A stretch of DNA of 64,000 nt from Bacillus benzoevorans (GTDB taxonomy: Bacteria > Bacillota > Bacilli > Bacillales > Cytobacillaceae). This document shows positions 17,089 through 25,351 of this stretch, in pieces (position 1 is the first letter of the stretch; each line of letters begins with the position of its first letter). The stretch lies in the NCBI RefSeq assembly GCF_014207535.1, contig NZ_JACHGK010000011.1:1-64000 (forward strand), written 5' to 3'. The notes under the pieces are model-generated. The model was given only the letters and a program-made list of their open reading frames with translations. It was not told where the DNA came from and did not search any database. The position numbers were made by a program, and so were the translations under genes.

Positions 17089-18484
17089 CGAATTCACCTT
17101 CCAAAAACATTTTTAATTTATGAAGTGTTTCCTCGTATTCTTTTTCAGGTACCGAATCGTACACAATTCCGGCACCCGCCTGGATATAAGCCTGTTCCCC
17201 AATAATGACCATCGTACGAATCGTTAGGGCAAAATCCATATTTCCATTCGCTGAAAGATATCCAATGGCACCCGAGTATATTCCTCTTTTACTATTTTCT
17301 AATTCATTGATGATTTCCATGGCACGAATTTTAGGAGCACCTGAAACCGTTCCTGCAGGTAAACAGGAGGTCAATGCATCAATAGCGGCACAAGTCTGTT
17401 TCAGCTTCCCTTCTACTTCTGACACAAGATGTATCACATGTTTATATTTTTCAATTGAGAGTAATTTAGTCAGTTTAACAGAACCAAATTCACAGACACG
17501 GCCCAAATCATTCCGGCCTAAGTCGACGAGCATTTTATGCTCTGCCAATTCCTTTTCATCAGCAAGCAGGCCGGTGATCAGGGCTTCATCTTCTTCCGGA
17601 CTTTTTCCTCTTGGCCTTGTACCGGCAATCGGATTGGTAATGACTTGTCTATCCGAAACCTTAATCAAGCTTTCCGGTGAAACCCCGGCAATCGCATAAC
17701 CGTCGAAATCAAAATAATACATATAGGGTGATGGGTTTTTAATGCGTAATCTACGGTACAGTGAAAATGGGTCACCTTGTATATCTGCTGTTAACCGCTG
17801 CGATAACACCACTTGGAAAATATCGCCTTCCTCAATGTATGATTTTGCTTTACGGACATTATCGATAAATTTTTCTTTTGACATAGCTGCTTTGAAAGAA
17901 GTTAAGGTGACATCCGCTGCTTCTTCTACATTTAATCCCTCTATGATTTCCAAACGCTTTTTCTCCAGCCTTTTTTGCAGTTCTTCCTCTGTTGTACCAG
18001 AGTTTAGCGGTAATGCTGTCAGATACACCTTTTGTTCTAGATGGTCAAATACAATTAACTCTTCAAAAAAGAGAAAGTGTACATCGGGAAGACTGAACTC
18101 ATCCTCCGGCACCTCACCGATATTTTCATATTGACGAATCGCATCATAACCGGCATAACCAACCGCACCGCCGACAAATGGAAATAAGGCACTTGGTTCA
18201 AAATCCTGCTGTGGCAGTATCTTTTTTAGCAGCTCCAGCGGCTTCTCTAAAACGATCTCTTCTGAGCCATTTTTAATCATATGGCTTGTTCCGCCAAAAC
18301 CTTTTAACTCCATGTACGGTTCTGCGCCAATAAAGGAAAATCTCCCCGACTTCTCGTGTTTTAAGGAGCTTTCCAATAAAAACTTCTTCTTTCCCTTTAG
18401 ACTTTGGTATATCGAAATAGGTGTTAATGTATCTCCCTCAATTTCTTTAACGATTAATTTTTTTTCATTTATCATCGATTTCAT
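17072..18484 (-). CDS. trpE: Anthranilate synthase component I
   Basis: Makes anthranilate from chorismate with ammonia from TrpG. The N-terminal half (about 1-190) forms the tryptophan-binding domain, including LLESSLKHEKSGRFSFIG. The chorismate-binding half shows GDIFQVVLSQR, GVSPESLIKV, IAGTRPRG, DLGRNDLGRV and GTVSGAPKIRAMEI. I use the ATG at 18484, seven bases behind GGAG (470 aa). The ATG two codons earlier is too close to the ribosome site. It is the first gene of the operon, under two Trp T-boxes. Feedback inhibition by Trp is expected from the family. Confidence 0.94.
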   Translation of the reverse strand: MKSMINEKKLIVKEIEGDTLTPISIYQSLKGKKKFLLESSLKHEKSGRFSFIGAEPYMELKGFGGTSHMIKNGSEEIVLEKPLELLKKILPQQDFEPSALFPFVGGAVGYAGYDAIRQYENIGEVPEDEFSLPDVHFLFFEELIVFDHLEQKVYLTALPLNSGTTEEELQKRLEKKRLEIIEGLNVEEAADVTLTSFKAAMSKEKFIDNVRKAKSYIEEGDIFQVVLSQRLTADIQGDPFSLYRRLRIKNPSPYMYYFDFDGYAIAGVSPESLIKVSDRQVITNPIAGTRPRGKSPEEDEALITGLLADEKELAEHKMLVDLGRNDLGRVCEFGSVKLTKLLSIEKYKHVIHLVSEVEGKLKQTCAAIDALTSCLPAGTVSGAPKIRAMEIINELENSKRGIYSGAIGYLSANGNMDFALTIRTMVIIGEQAYIQAGAGIVYDSVPEKEYEETLHKLKMFLEGEFDDFVN

Positions 18485-18526
18485 CGTCATACTCCTTTAT
18501 TCAGAAAAATAGAAACTTATAAAAAA

Positions 18527-18795
18527 ACAAAAAAGTCCCCTATTCACATAAAGATAATGTGAATAGAGGACGATTCATTGACCGCGGTGCCACCTCAGTT
18601 AGAGCAAATGTTTTGCTCTCTCTTTTCGGGTACTAAAATACCCTATCCTTTTAACGGTGGAATTCCGTGCATCCCTACTGCTGTTCAGGATACCTCTCGT
18701 AGGTCCATTCCAACGCTGAATTTGTACCGGTTCACAGCTCCCCCGGCTCTCTGGAACAAATTTCAATCGTGTACTACTCTTACTCAACAATTTTC
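18527..18795 (-). promoter_or_regulatory. Tryptophan T-box leader, promoter-distal copy
   Basis: On the minus strand the T-box core GGTGGCACCGCGG (18582-18594) is followed by a terminator (GTCCTCTATTCACAT and its complement) and a T tract at 18527-18571. The stem I region contains GAATGGACC, the standard context of a TGG tryptophan specifier. AGAGAGC and GGAGC elements are in place. It lies 43 nt before trpE. Confidence 0.9.
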
Positions 18796-18861
18796 TTTTA
18801 TTTAATTTTTAATATATTCATACAGCATAGAATTTAGTATCATCATAAACCAAATAAATAC

Positions 18862-19140
18862 AAAAAGGGCTTCCCGTCAAAAAAGGACGAGAAACCCGTG
18901 GTGCCACCTTCATTAGCTGATGTATCAGCTCACTTTACAGATATTAAATGCAAATATTTGTATTTAATATCTGTCTCTTGTAACGATGAGACCTTCGCCA
19001 AAGCCTACACCTTGCAAAAGGTTCGGTTTGGAGCTCAGAAGTCCATTCGCATTTCCATTCACACTGATTTGCACCAACCATCAGCTCTCTTTAGTGTCCA
19101 AAAATGCTACTACTCTTCATCACAGCCGTACGCTTTATTT
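18862..19140 (-). promoter_or_regulatory. Tryptophan T-box leader, promoter-proximal copy
   Basis: A second complete T-box precedes the first in transcription order. It has the core GGTGGCACCACGG near 18898-18910 and a terminator GGGTTTCTCGTC/GACGGGAAGCCC plus T5 (18865-18896). The specifier context is again GAATGGACT with TGG. A long AT-rich hairpin (CAGATATTAAATACAAA and partner) is inserted between stem I and the antiterminator. Tandem Trp T-boxes are known from the B. cereus group trp operon. Confidence 0.88.
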
Positions 19141-19147
19141 GTTCTTT

Positions 19148-19176
19148 ATGTTAATACTATTTTTTCACTACGTCAA
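19148..19176 (-). promoter_or_regulatory. Promoter of the trp operon
   Basis: On the minus strand TTGACG (19176-19171) and TAACAT (19153-19148) are 17 bp apart, placing the start just before the first T-box. Confidence 0.5.
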
Positions 19177-19264
19177 CTGTATTTTTTAAATTTACATAAA
19201 TTAATAGTCAATTACAAAAGCTCAAAATGTTACGCCGCTTTTATTTTCATGAAAAAGGTCTAAA

Positions 19265-19293
19265 GAAAAAACTTGATCGTTTAACTGATCAAG
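19265..19293 (-). terminator. Terminator overlapping the end of the nitronate monooxygenase gene
   Basis: CTTGATC and GATCAAG form a 7-bp stem whose first arm lies in the last codons, before the TAA, followed by six T residues on the minus strand. Confidence 0.75.
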
Positions 19294-20258
19294 CTTTTTT
19301 TCAATTTTAACGTTCTTTCATATTCTTCTGTCAAGTTATCAATAATTTGCTGAACTGGCAGAATGTCCGTAATTTCGTTTACTCTGGCACCTGCGAAAAC
19401 GATTCCATTCTCTACATCACCATTAACCGTTGTAAACAATGATTCCAGTAAGCAAAAACGGTGGGAACAGTTTTTCAGGCAGTTTTGGCAATGGCTGATT
19501 TTCAGCTTATCTTGACTAATAAGAGAATCTGTTAATGAATTCGCAATCATTCTTCCCGGAAGTCCAACAGTTGTTTTGAGCAAAAGTGTATCTTCAATGC
19601 GTGCGTCAATATATTTTTGCTTAAAGGCTTCAGGTGCATCGCATTCGACACTTGCAGCAAATCGTGTTCCCATCTGTACGCCGGATGCTCCTACGCTAAG
19701 AGCCTTCGCGATATCTTCACCAGTCAGAATACCGCCTGCAGCAATGACCGGGATTTTTACCGCTTCTACGACTTCGGGAAGAATATCAAACATCGGCCGG
19801 TCTGTTCCAAGATGTCCTCCTGCCTCAAAACCTTCCACAACAACAGCCGCAGCGCCTAATCTTTCTGAGATTTTTGCTAATTTTGCTGAAGAAACGATTG
19901 AAAGAACAGGTATACCTGCTTCTCTTCCCCATGCGTACATATCTCTCGAAATTCCCGCACCGGAAATAATGAAATCCACTTTTTCTTCGAGTGCCGCTTT
20001 CATTTTTTCAGCGAAATCACTCATCGCAAATAATACATTGACGCCAATATATCCGGTCCCATTTACCGCTTTTTTCGCTCGGCGAATATGTTCGCGCATT
20101 TCAGCCACACTGATCCCTGTTCCAGAGATTGTACCAATCCCTCCGGCATTTGCGACGGCTGCTGCAAGTCTGCTTAATGAAATCCCGACACCCATTCCGC
20201 CCTGCATGATTGGAACCTTTGGTGTCATATGACCTATTTGTAATCGTGGAAAGTTCAT
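19281..20258 (-). CDS. Nitronate monooxygenase/2-nitropropane dioxygenase family flavoprotein with a Cys cluster
   Basis: FMN-dependent TIM-barrel enzyme of 325 aa. The N-terminal PIMQGGMGVGIS, the VVVEGFEAGGHLG segment carrying the catalytic-type His, and AAGGILTGEDIAKAL and GVQMGTRFA for phosphate binding are all present. The family includes nitronate oxidases and FabK enoyl reductases. Near the C-terminus C257, C260, C264 and C269 form a C-x2-C-x3-C-x4-C group, which the classical enzymes lack and which could bind metal or an iron-sulfur cluster. It is monocistronic and its 5' end faces away from splB. Confidence 0.85.
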   Translation of the reverse strand: MNFPRLQIGHMTPKVPIMQGGMGVGISLSRLAAAVANAGGIGTISGTGISVAEMREHIRRAKKAVNGTGYIGVNVLFAMSDFAEKMKAALEEKVDFIISGAGISRDMYAWGREAGIPVLSIVSSAKLAKISERLGAAAVVVEGFEAGGHLGTDRPMFDILPEVVEAVKIPVIAAGGILTGEDIAKALSVGASGVQMGTRFAASVECDAPEAFKQKYIDARIEDTLLLKTTVGLPGRMIANSLTDSLISQDKLKISHCQNCLKNCSHRFCLLESLFTTVNGDVENGIVFAGARVNEITDILPVQQIIDNLTEEYERTLKLKKSLIS

Positions 20259-20421
20259 GATTAATTCCCCGTTTCATTTATTATTTCACAATAACTACAT
20301 CGAAGTTTAGCATGTTCATTTTTTATCTAATAGTGACGTTTGTCATTTTATGAAAAGGATTTGCAAATATTTACATTTCCCTTTTATACACTGGTTTTAT
20401 AGTAAAAACATTAAAACAACT

Positions 20422-20453
20422 AAAAAAAACGGCTCTATCCATTAGGGCCGTTT
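20422..20453 (-). terminator. Terminator of the splB-small protein unit
   Basis: AACGGC and GCCGTT, with three further inner pairs, form a stem followed by eight T residues on the minus strand. Confidence 0.8.
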
Positions 20454-20488
20454 AAATGCTATCTTTAAATATTTTTTATCACTTATTA

Positions 20489-20644
20489 TCAATCTGATTT
20501 GGTTATTTCTTTCGCGGAAGGTTCCATGCTGTTTCCACCATAATCGGGCACATGAGCGGCATGCTCTTTATGATACTTTGTTCCGGAACCCGGCTGATAC
20601 TTTCCTTTTTCTCCACCCTTGCTATCGTTTGTAGGAATTGACAT
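20489..20644 (-). CDS. Small hydrophilic protein downstream of splB, 51 aa
   Basis: I do not recognise a named family. The product is a very hydrophilic, Gly/Lys/Ser/His-rich peptide (MSIPTNDSKGGEKGKYQPGS and so on) without membrane segments, probably disordered. A perfect AGGAGG six bases before the ATG at 20644 decides the start. In-frame ATGs further upstream are inside or before the ribosome site. It follows splB by 10 nt and shares its terminator, so it is probably co-expressed in the forespore. Low complexity and context suggest a spore-associated small protein. That is inference. Confidence 0.7.
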   Translation of the reverse strand: MSIPTNDSKGGEKGKYQPGSGTKYHKEHAAHVPDYGGNSMEPSAKEITKSD

Positions 20645-20654
20645 ATCCATCCTC

Positions 20655-21683
20655 CTAAGTAAAATATTCAAGCTTGGCATCTGGAAAGAATTTCTCCAAA
20701 TAGGAAAATAAGTGGTTTTTTAAATTCTCTTCTTCCTCTTTTTGATAAATATATTTCCCAATACCATATTTACCCCATTTATATCTTCTTTTCTCCTCGT
20801 CTAATTCTAATTTTGTCTTTGGATAGTTTTTTTCGATTACTTTCTTTGCTGGTTTTGTAAAACGATGCTGAATGAACTCGAAACTAAGATCCCTTTTCGC
20901 TTCGATAGGTAATTCTGCTTCTAGACGCTCAAACATATGGAAGTATCCATCCTCCCAGCCCTCATGGAGATAAATAGGTGCAACAATAAAACCAAGGGGA
21001 TATCCTGCTCGGGCCACTTTTCCAGCTGCCTCAATCCTTTTTTCCAGTGAAGAAGTTCCCGGCTCAAAGTTCTTGATTACATAGTCGGCATTGACACTAA
21101 AGCGAAACCGGGTTTTCCCGTTATGTTTCGCATCCAGCAAATGATCGACATGATGAAATTTAGTGACAAATCTTAACTTTCCGTAGTCCGTTTTACCAAA
21201 ATGTTCGATCGCCTTTTTTAATGAATGGGTCAAATGATCGATTCCGACAATATCCGAAGTACAGGCTGCTTCAAACGTAGTAATTTCCGGCACTCTTTCT
21301 TCAATATATTTATCGGCTGCTTCGAAAATTTCATCCACGTTCACATATACGCGAATGTAAGGCTTGCTTCCCATCGTTGTCTGTAAGTAGCAGTAATGGC
21401 AATGACCCATACATCCGGTTGCGAGTGGAATGGCATATTCCGCAGAAGGTTTAGATGTATCAAATTTTAGCGTTTTTCTGATCCCTACTACTAAAGTGGA
21501 TTTCGCAATCCGATATTTTTGCAAATCATTTTCACCAGGCAGATCTCTTACTTGATTATGTGATGTAGTATAGCGTACTTCAACATCCATCTTTTCAAAC
21601 TTTTCCTGCAATTCTTTTCCTAAAGGGTAGTCCAACGCTTTCGGTTCAAAATAAACAAGTTTTGGTATAAAAGGATCATCCAT
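20655..21683 (-). CDS. splB: Spore photoproduct lyase
   Basis: Radical-SAM enzyme that reverses spore photoproduct (5-thyminyl-5,6-dihydrothymine) in germinating spores. The cluster motif is C91-x3-C95-x2-C98 in GCMGHCHYCYL. C141 (AACTSDIV) matches the H-donor Cys known from B. subtilis. Starting at 21683 behind AGGAGA gives 342 aa, the B. subtilis length. The longer upstream frame is not needed. No splA lies in front. Instead a 31-bp tandem repeat occupies the leader. uvsE is the next gene upstream, so two UV repair enzymes cluster. Confidence 0.95.
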   Translation of the reverse strand: MDDPFIPKLVYFEPKALDYPLGKELQEKFEKMDVEVRYTTSHNQVRDLPGENDLQKYRIAKSTLVVGIRKTLKFDTSKPSAEYAIPLATGCMGHCHYCYLQTTMGSKPYIRVYVNVDEIFEAADKYIEERVPEITTFEAACTSDIVGIDHLTHSLKKAIEHFGKTDYGKLRFVTKFHHVDHLLDAKHNGKTRFRFSVNADYVIKNFEPGTSSLEKRIEAAGKVARAGYPLGFIVAPIYLHEGWEDGYFHMFERLEAELPIEAKRDLSFEFIQHRFTKPAKKVIEKNYPKTKLELDEEKRRYKWGKYGIGKYIYQKEEEENLKNHLFSYLEKFFPDAKLEYFT

Positions 21684-21704
21684 TATGCTTCTCCTAGTAA
21701 CAAG

Positions 21705-21766
21705 GTTAATTTCACCTGAGTGCCCTAATAAAAATGTTAATTTCACCTGAGTGCCCTAATAAAAAT
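21705..21766. repeat. 31-bp perfect tandem direct repeat upstream of splB
   Basis: The 31-bp unit at 21705-21735 is repeated exactly at 21736-21766 with no gap. It begins GTTAATTTCACCTGAGTGCC on the plus strand. It lies 22 to 83 bp before the splB start, so it covers the likely promoter or leader. Confidence 0.9.
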
Positions 21767-21819
21767 ATTGCCTTTTAATCGACATTTTATGTTGTCATAA
21801 ATATGGAATCTTACTTCCC

Positions 21820-22773
21820 TTACCATTTAACAGAGGCAGCCGTTAACCGCTTGACTCCTCTCATAGCAGCAATTTCCTCTACTAATTGGAGCATCGCAAG
21901 ATTCTTAGCCTTGGCCTCAATCATTATGTCAAAATCTTGATTTAGCTTCTTTGCTTCTTCTAAAAATGGGCGGATAAACTCTAAGGAAACATAATCTGCG
22001 TGTGAACGGTATTCTTTTTCAGACTTTGGCGAAGATAGATGTACCTTTGGCAGCAGACTGGAAAATTTCCATGTATTAAAAATGCGCTCCAGATAGTTAG
22101 AAAAATCATGTTCTCCTTTATTCGCCATATAGTGATGATAATCAAAAATCATCGGAACATGTTCTTTTTCACAAGCAAGCAGCGTTTCCTCGATATTATA
22201 GGTTTTATCATCGTTTTCCAGCGTGGTTATCCTTTTAATATTATCTGGTAACTTTTTGAAATTTTGATGAAACCTTGTTAAAGTTTCTTTTTTATTTCCA
22301 TAGGCCCCGCCAATATGAATATTTACAATAGACTGCTCGGCAATGCCCATAGCATGAAGCATCGTATAATGAAATTCCATATCCTTAATCGAGCTAAACG
22401 TTACATCGTCCCGGGGGCTTGAAAACAGAGTAAATTGGTTTGGATGAAAACTTGTCCGTATATTTCCACCTAATACCAGCTGGCCCAGTTCTCCCCATTC
22501 ATGTTTAAATGGGGTAACGAAATCCCACATCACTTCGGGATGGGTAGCGAGTGGAACAAGTGAGCTTGAAAAACGATATAATTCTATACCATGGGCCAAA
22601 TTATAATATAGAATTCTTTTTGTATGCTGTATATTTTGCGCCGTTACTTCTTTTAATTTTTCCATTCTCTCCTGTTTTGGCAAGGAAGAATAACGCGCAA
22701 ATGTCACTGTCTTCGATGGACTTGCATCCCACAATCCTAAAGCAGTTGCTACATAGCCAAACCGGATCTTCAT
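21820..22773 (-). CDS. uvsE: UV DNA damage endonuclease
   Basis: UVDE-family TIM-barrel endonuclease that nicks 5' of UV photoproducts. The N-terminal MKIRFGYVATALGLWDASPS is typical. Metal ligands are spread over SFHPNQFTL, NIHIGGAYGNKKE, TLENDDKTYN, MIFDYHHYMAN and the final DIMIEAKAKN. At 317 aa it is full length. In B. subtilis the homologue uvsE (ywjD) is expressed in the forespore and works with SplB for spore UV resistance. The head-to-tail arrangement with splB fits that. Confidence 0.93.
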   Translation of the reverse strand: MKIRFGYVATALGLWDASPSKTVTFARYSSLPKQERMEKLKEVTAQNIQHTKRILYYNLAHGIELYRFSSSLVPLATHPEVMWDFVTPFKHEWGELGQLVLGGNIRTSFHPNQFTLFSSPRDDVTFSSIKDMEFHYTMLHAMGIAEQSIVNIHIGGAYGNKKETLTRFHQNFKKLPDNIKRITTLENDDKTYNIEETLLACEKEHVPMIFDYHHYMANKGEHDFSNYLERIFNTWKFSSLLPKVHLSSPKSEKEYRSHADYVSLEFIRPFLEEAKKLNQDFDIMIEAKAKNLAMLQLVEEIAAMRGVKRLTAASVKW

Positions 22774-22897
22774 TTTATGCCCTCTCTCAATTTTTCTATA
22801 TCAATCACCCTTCTTTTCAAGATTCATTTATCATTATGTTCCCATAATAAATGTTTTACATGCTCTCCTTTCCTCCTGCTTTTTAAAGATAGAAACA

Positions 22898-22922
22898 GAG
22901 CTGATACTTTTCGTATCAGCTC
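22898..22922 (-). terminator. Terminator of the HprK-family gene
   Basis: GAGCTGATAC and GTATCAGCTC make a 10-bp perfect stem with a 5-nt loop, six nt behind the stop codon. The minus-strand tail TGTTTCTATCTTT is moderately T-rich. Confidence 0.65.
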
Positions 22923-22927
22923 TTCAT

Positions 22928-23836
22928 TTACATATTTTCAATTCGTTCGTAAAATTCATTTAGTGCCGTATATCCTTGCTGCTCAAGGCGCCAATTTTTT
23001 GCCGCTACCTCGATTAAGCTTGCTATATCCCGTCCTGGCCTGATTGGGATTTCAATATGCGGAACGGGGACATCTAAATACTCAATCATTTCTTTTGTGG
23101 TTTCAATCCCATCATAGTATTTTTTCACATCCCATGCCGAAAGAATAATATCTAAATTAATCGACGTTTCATCTTGAAAAGCGCCTGAACCATAAAGACG
23201 CGGCACATTGATCATCCCGATTCCTCTTAGGGATAAAAAGTCGCGGTTCGTCTGATTGTGTGTGCCGATCAACGTTTCTAGATCGATTCTTTTTAAAATA
23301 ACTAAATCATCGGCAATAAGACGGTGCCCTTTTTCAATTAAAGAAAGGGCTGCTTCGCTTTTCCCAATACCGCTCTCACCTCTGATTAACAGTCCAACAC
23401 CGAAAACATTCATACAAACAGCATGAATCCCAATACTTTTTGCTAATTCCTTTTCCAAATAACTATTTAATTTGCCTATAACCCTTGTTGTTTTTTCTTT
23501 CGCACGAAGAAGCGCCACTCCTTCTTCATTACAGTGCTTGATTAAATATGAAAGCCCTTCTTGATTTCGTGTAATAATAATACATGGCGGGTGCTCTTTA
23601 ATAATATTTCCAATTCTCTCATCCCGCTGAGCCTTTGTTAAGGAATGAAGATAGGTAATTTCTTGTCTTCCTAGCAACTGAATTCTTTCGCTTGGAAAAT
23701 ACTTAAAATATCCTGTCAATTCAAGCCCTGGACGATGGATATCATCGTTATCAATAAGCTGATCGAGTCCTTCTTCGCCAGCGACAATTTCTAATTTTAG
23801 TTTATCAACTAATTGCCGTACAGTGATTGTATTCAT
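22928..23836 (-). CDS. hprK: HPr kinase/phosphorylase family protein, divergent
   Basis: HprK phosphorylates HPr on Ser46 for carbon catabolite control. The N-terminal domain shows HRPGLELTGYFKYFPSERIQLLG. The kinase domain shows H138, the P-loop GESGIGKS (153-160), D176-D177 in HRLIADD and RGIGMINVPRLYGSGA. PVRPG-like IPIRPGRDIASLIEVAA follows. All catalytic residues seem present, in 302 aa. It differs from typical Bacillus HprK around the RGLGIINV capping region. It is also not next to lgt/ppaX, so it may be a second paralogue. That cannot be settled from one window. Confidence 0.82.
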   Translation of the reverse strand: MNTITVRQLVDKLKLEIVAGEEGLDQLIDNDDIHRPGLELTGYFKYFPSERIQLLGRQEITYLHSLTKAQRDERIGNIIKEHPPCIIITRNQEGLSYLIKHCNEEGVALLRAKEKTTRVIGKLNSYLEKELAKSIGIHAVCMNVFGVGLLIRGESGIGKSEAALSLIEKGHRLIADDLVILKRIDLETLIGTHNQTNRDFLSLRGIGMINVPRLYGSGAFQDETSINLDIILSAWDVKKYYDGIETTKEMIEYLDVPVPHIEIPIRPGRDIASLIEVAAKNWRLEQQGYTALNEFYERIENM

Positions 23837-23922
23837 ATTAGCTCCCTATCTTTAATTAAGTCTATATTATTATTTTTAAGTTTATAATTAGATATTATCA
23901 TTATTCTTGTATTATTTTGTAC

Positions 23923-23960
23923 AAAAAAAGACCAAAAGTGAACAACTTTGGCCTTTTTTT
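23923..23960. terminator. Bidirectional terminator between narI and the HprK gene
   Basis: AAAAAAAG..CCAAA pairs with TTTGG..CTTTTTTT across one mismatch, with A/T runs of seven on both sides. It lies downstream of nothing convergent except possible antisense, and upstream of the hprK start, so its main role is unclear. Confidence 0.6.
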
Positions 23961-24043
23961 ATCCTATCTGTTTTATTAAGAATATTTTCTGCCTTTAAGA
24001 GCGTATCATGTTTTGTCACCTGAGCATGAAAACAACTCTCCCA

Positions 24044-24748
24044 TTACCTGCTGTTCTTATTATATCCATCTCGCGCACGATATTGCTGTGGGGCCCGTGC
24101 CGGGTAACGCAGCGGGAAACTGAACATATGTACTAACTTCGTAAATGGGATGGCAGCAAATAATATAAATGACAAAATGATATGCAGCTTAAACAGAGCC
24201 GGGACTCCTGACATTAATTCTGCACGGGGATGAAAAGTGAATAAACTTCTAAACCAGGGACCGATAGATAAGCGGTATTCATATCCGCCCACAGTGGTGT
24301 TATAAATGATGGTCATATACGTTCCCAGTCCGGCGACCAAAATCAGCCAGATCAAAGTCAAATATCCACCAAGCGTTGTATGTGTACGTACCTTGGGAAA
24401 AGTAAGTTTTCTATACAACATGACAATTAATCCAAAGACAACCATTACACCCGCAACTCCACCGCCTGAAACTGCAAAAATATGATACATGTGTTCATTA
24501 ACTCCCATTGCCTCATATATTTCAAGCGGAACCAGCATTCCCATCACATGTCCGATAAACGCAAAAATGATCCCGTAATGAAAAACAACCGATCCCAATT
24601 TGAGCCATTTTTTCTCAAAGATTTCCGTAGAGGGCGCCGTCCAGCTTTTCCCCCGGAAAACAAAGCGATAAAATGTCGCAACAATCAGGATTGTTCCGCA
24701 AATATAGGGATAAATGGTCCACCAAAAATTACTCTCCATGTCTGCCAT
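24044..24748 (-). CDS. narI: Respiratory nitrate reductase gamma subunit (cytochrome b)
   Basis: Membrane diheme cytochrome b that takes electrons from menaquinol for NarGH. The 234-aa protein has five membrane segments. His residues that can bind the two hemes lie in FHYGIIFAFIGHVMG (helix 2) and LFKLHIILSF..KLVHMFSFP (helix 5). It is the last gene of narGHJI, six nt behind narJ. The C-terminal tail is basic, as expected for the cytoplasmic side. Confidence 0.94.
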   Translation of the reverse strand: MADMESNFWWTIYPYICGTILIVATFYRFVFRGKSWTAPSTEIFEKKWLKLGSVVFHYGIIFAFIGHVMGMLVPLEIYEAMGVNEHMYHIFAVSGGGVAGVMVVFGLIVMLYRKLTFPKVRTHTTLGGYLTLIWLILVAGLGTYMTIIYNTTVGGYEYRLSIGPWFRSLFTFHPRAELMSGVPALFKLHIILSFILFAAIPFTKLVHMFSFPLRYPARAPQQYRARDGYNKNSR

Positions 24749-24754
24749 CCTCCT

Positions 24755-25351
24755 TTAGCGATACAGCAATGGATAAGGAAGTTCTTCCAGATCTGCTTCT
24801 TCCCGTTCCTTTTCCAGCTGGGCAATTTCTTCCGAACGCGGGATCTCAAAGACATTTTTCATTAACAGTTCAACTGCATTGTAGTATGGGTTGGAACAAG
24901 GAATATGGCTCCATATTCTGTATATTGCATAAGCCAATCTCTTTGTTAAGAGAACAGCAGTCTTCTCTCCCGCAGCGGCCAAAAATTCCAGCAGCATGGG
25001 GATATAATCAGCTAACTGCTTAGAGTTATAAACAAGGCCGTTTTCATAAATCAGGTTTTGAATTTTTATCAGTGCAGCCCCCCGCTTCTTGCTGTCACCT
25101 AACTCATGTGCTGTTAAATATAGGTTTGTTTGTTCTTGGTAATCAAAGGTATCCACATACAGTTCCTGCAGTTCCTGCTCCTTCAGATTAAAAAGCGGGT
25201 TGATTCCCTTTTGTACTTCCTGCTGAAGATCTGATGAGAGACATTCATGAATACACTCATCAATAGCAGACCGTTCCTGGAAAAATAACTTATCCGGGTA
25301 ATCTAATATTCTGGACATAATCACCAGCAATGCTTTATTTTCATCTGTCAT
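24755..25351 (-). CDS. narJ: Nitrate reductase molybdenum cofactor assembly chaperone
   Basis: System-specific chaperone (TorD/NarJ-like) that binds the NarG N-terminus until the Mo cofactor and clusters are in place, and is not part of the final enzyme. The protein is all-helical, 198 aa, acidic, with FNLKEQELQELYVDTFDYQE and the FLAAAGEKTAVLL region. Its ATG overlaps the narH stop (ATGA). No signal or membrane segment is present. Confidence 0.9.
   Translation of the reverse strand: MTDENKALLVIMSRILDYPDKLFFQERSAIDECIHECLSSDLQQEVQKGINPLFNLKEQELQELYVDTFDYQEQTNLYLTAHELGDSKKRGAALIKIQNLIYENGLVYNSKQLADYIPMLLEFLAAAGEKTAVLLTKRLAYAIYRIWSHIPCSNPYYNAVELLMKNVFEIPRSEEIAQLEKEREEADLEELPYPLLYR

Noticed and set aside
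18578..19263. Several frames of 60-120 codons inside the trp leaders
   Set aside because: They overlap two complete T-boxes, whose structure explains the sequence.
21684..21746. Longer splB start at 21746
   Set aside because: It would translate through the tandem repeat. The ATG at 21683 has a good ribosome site and gives the known 342-aa length.
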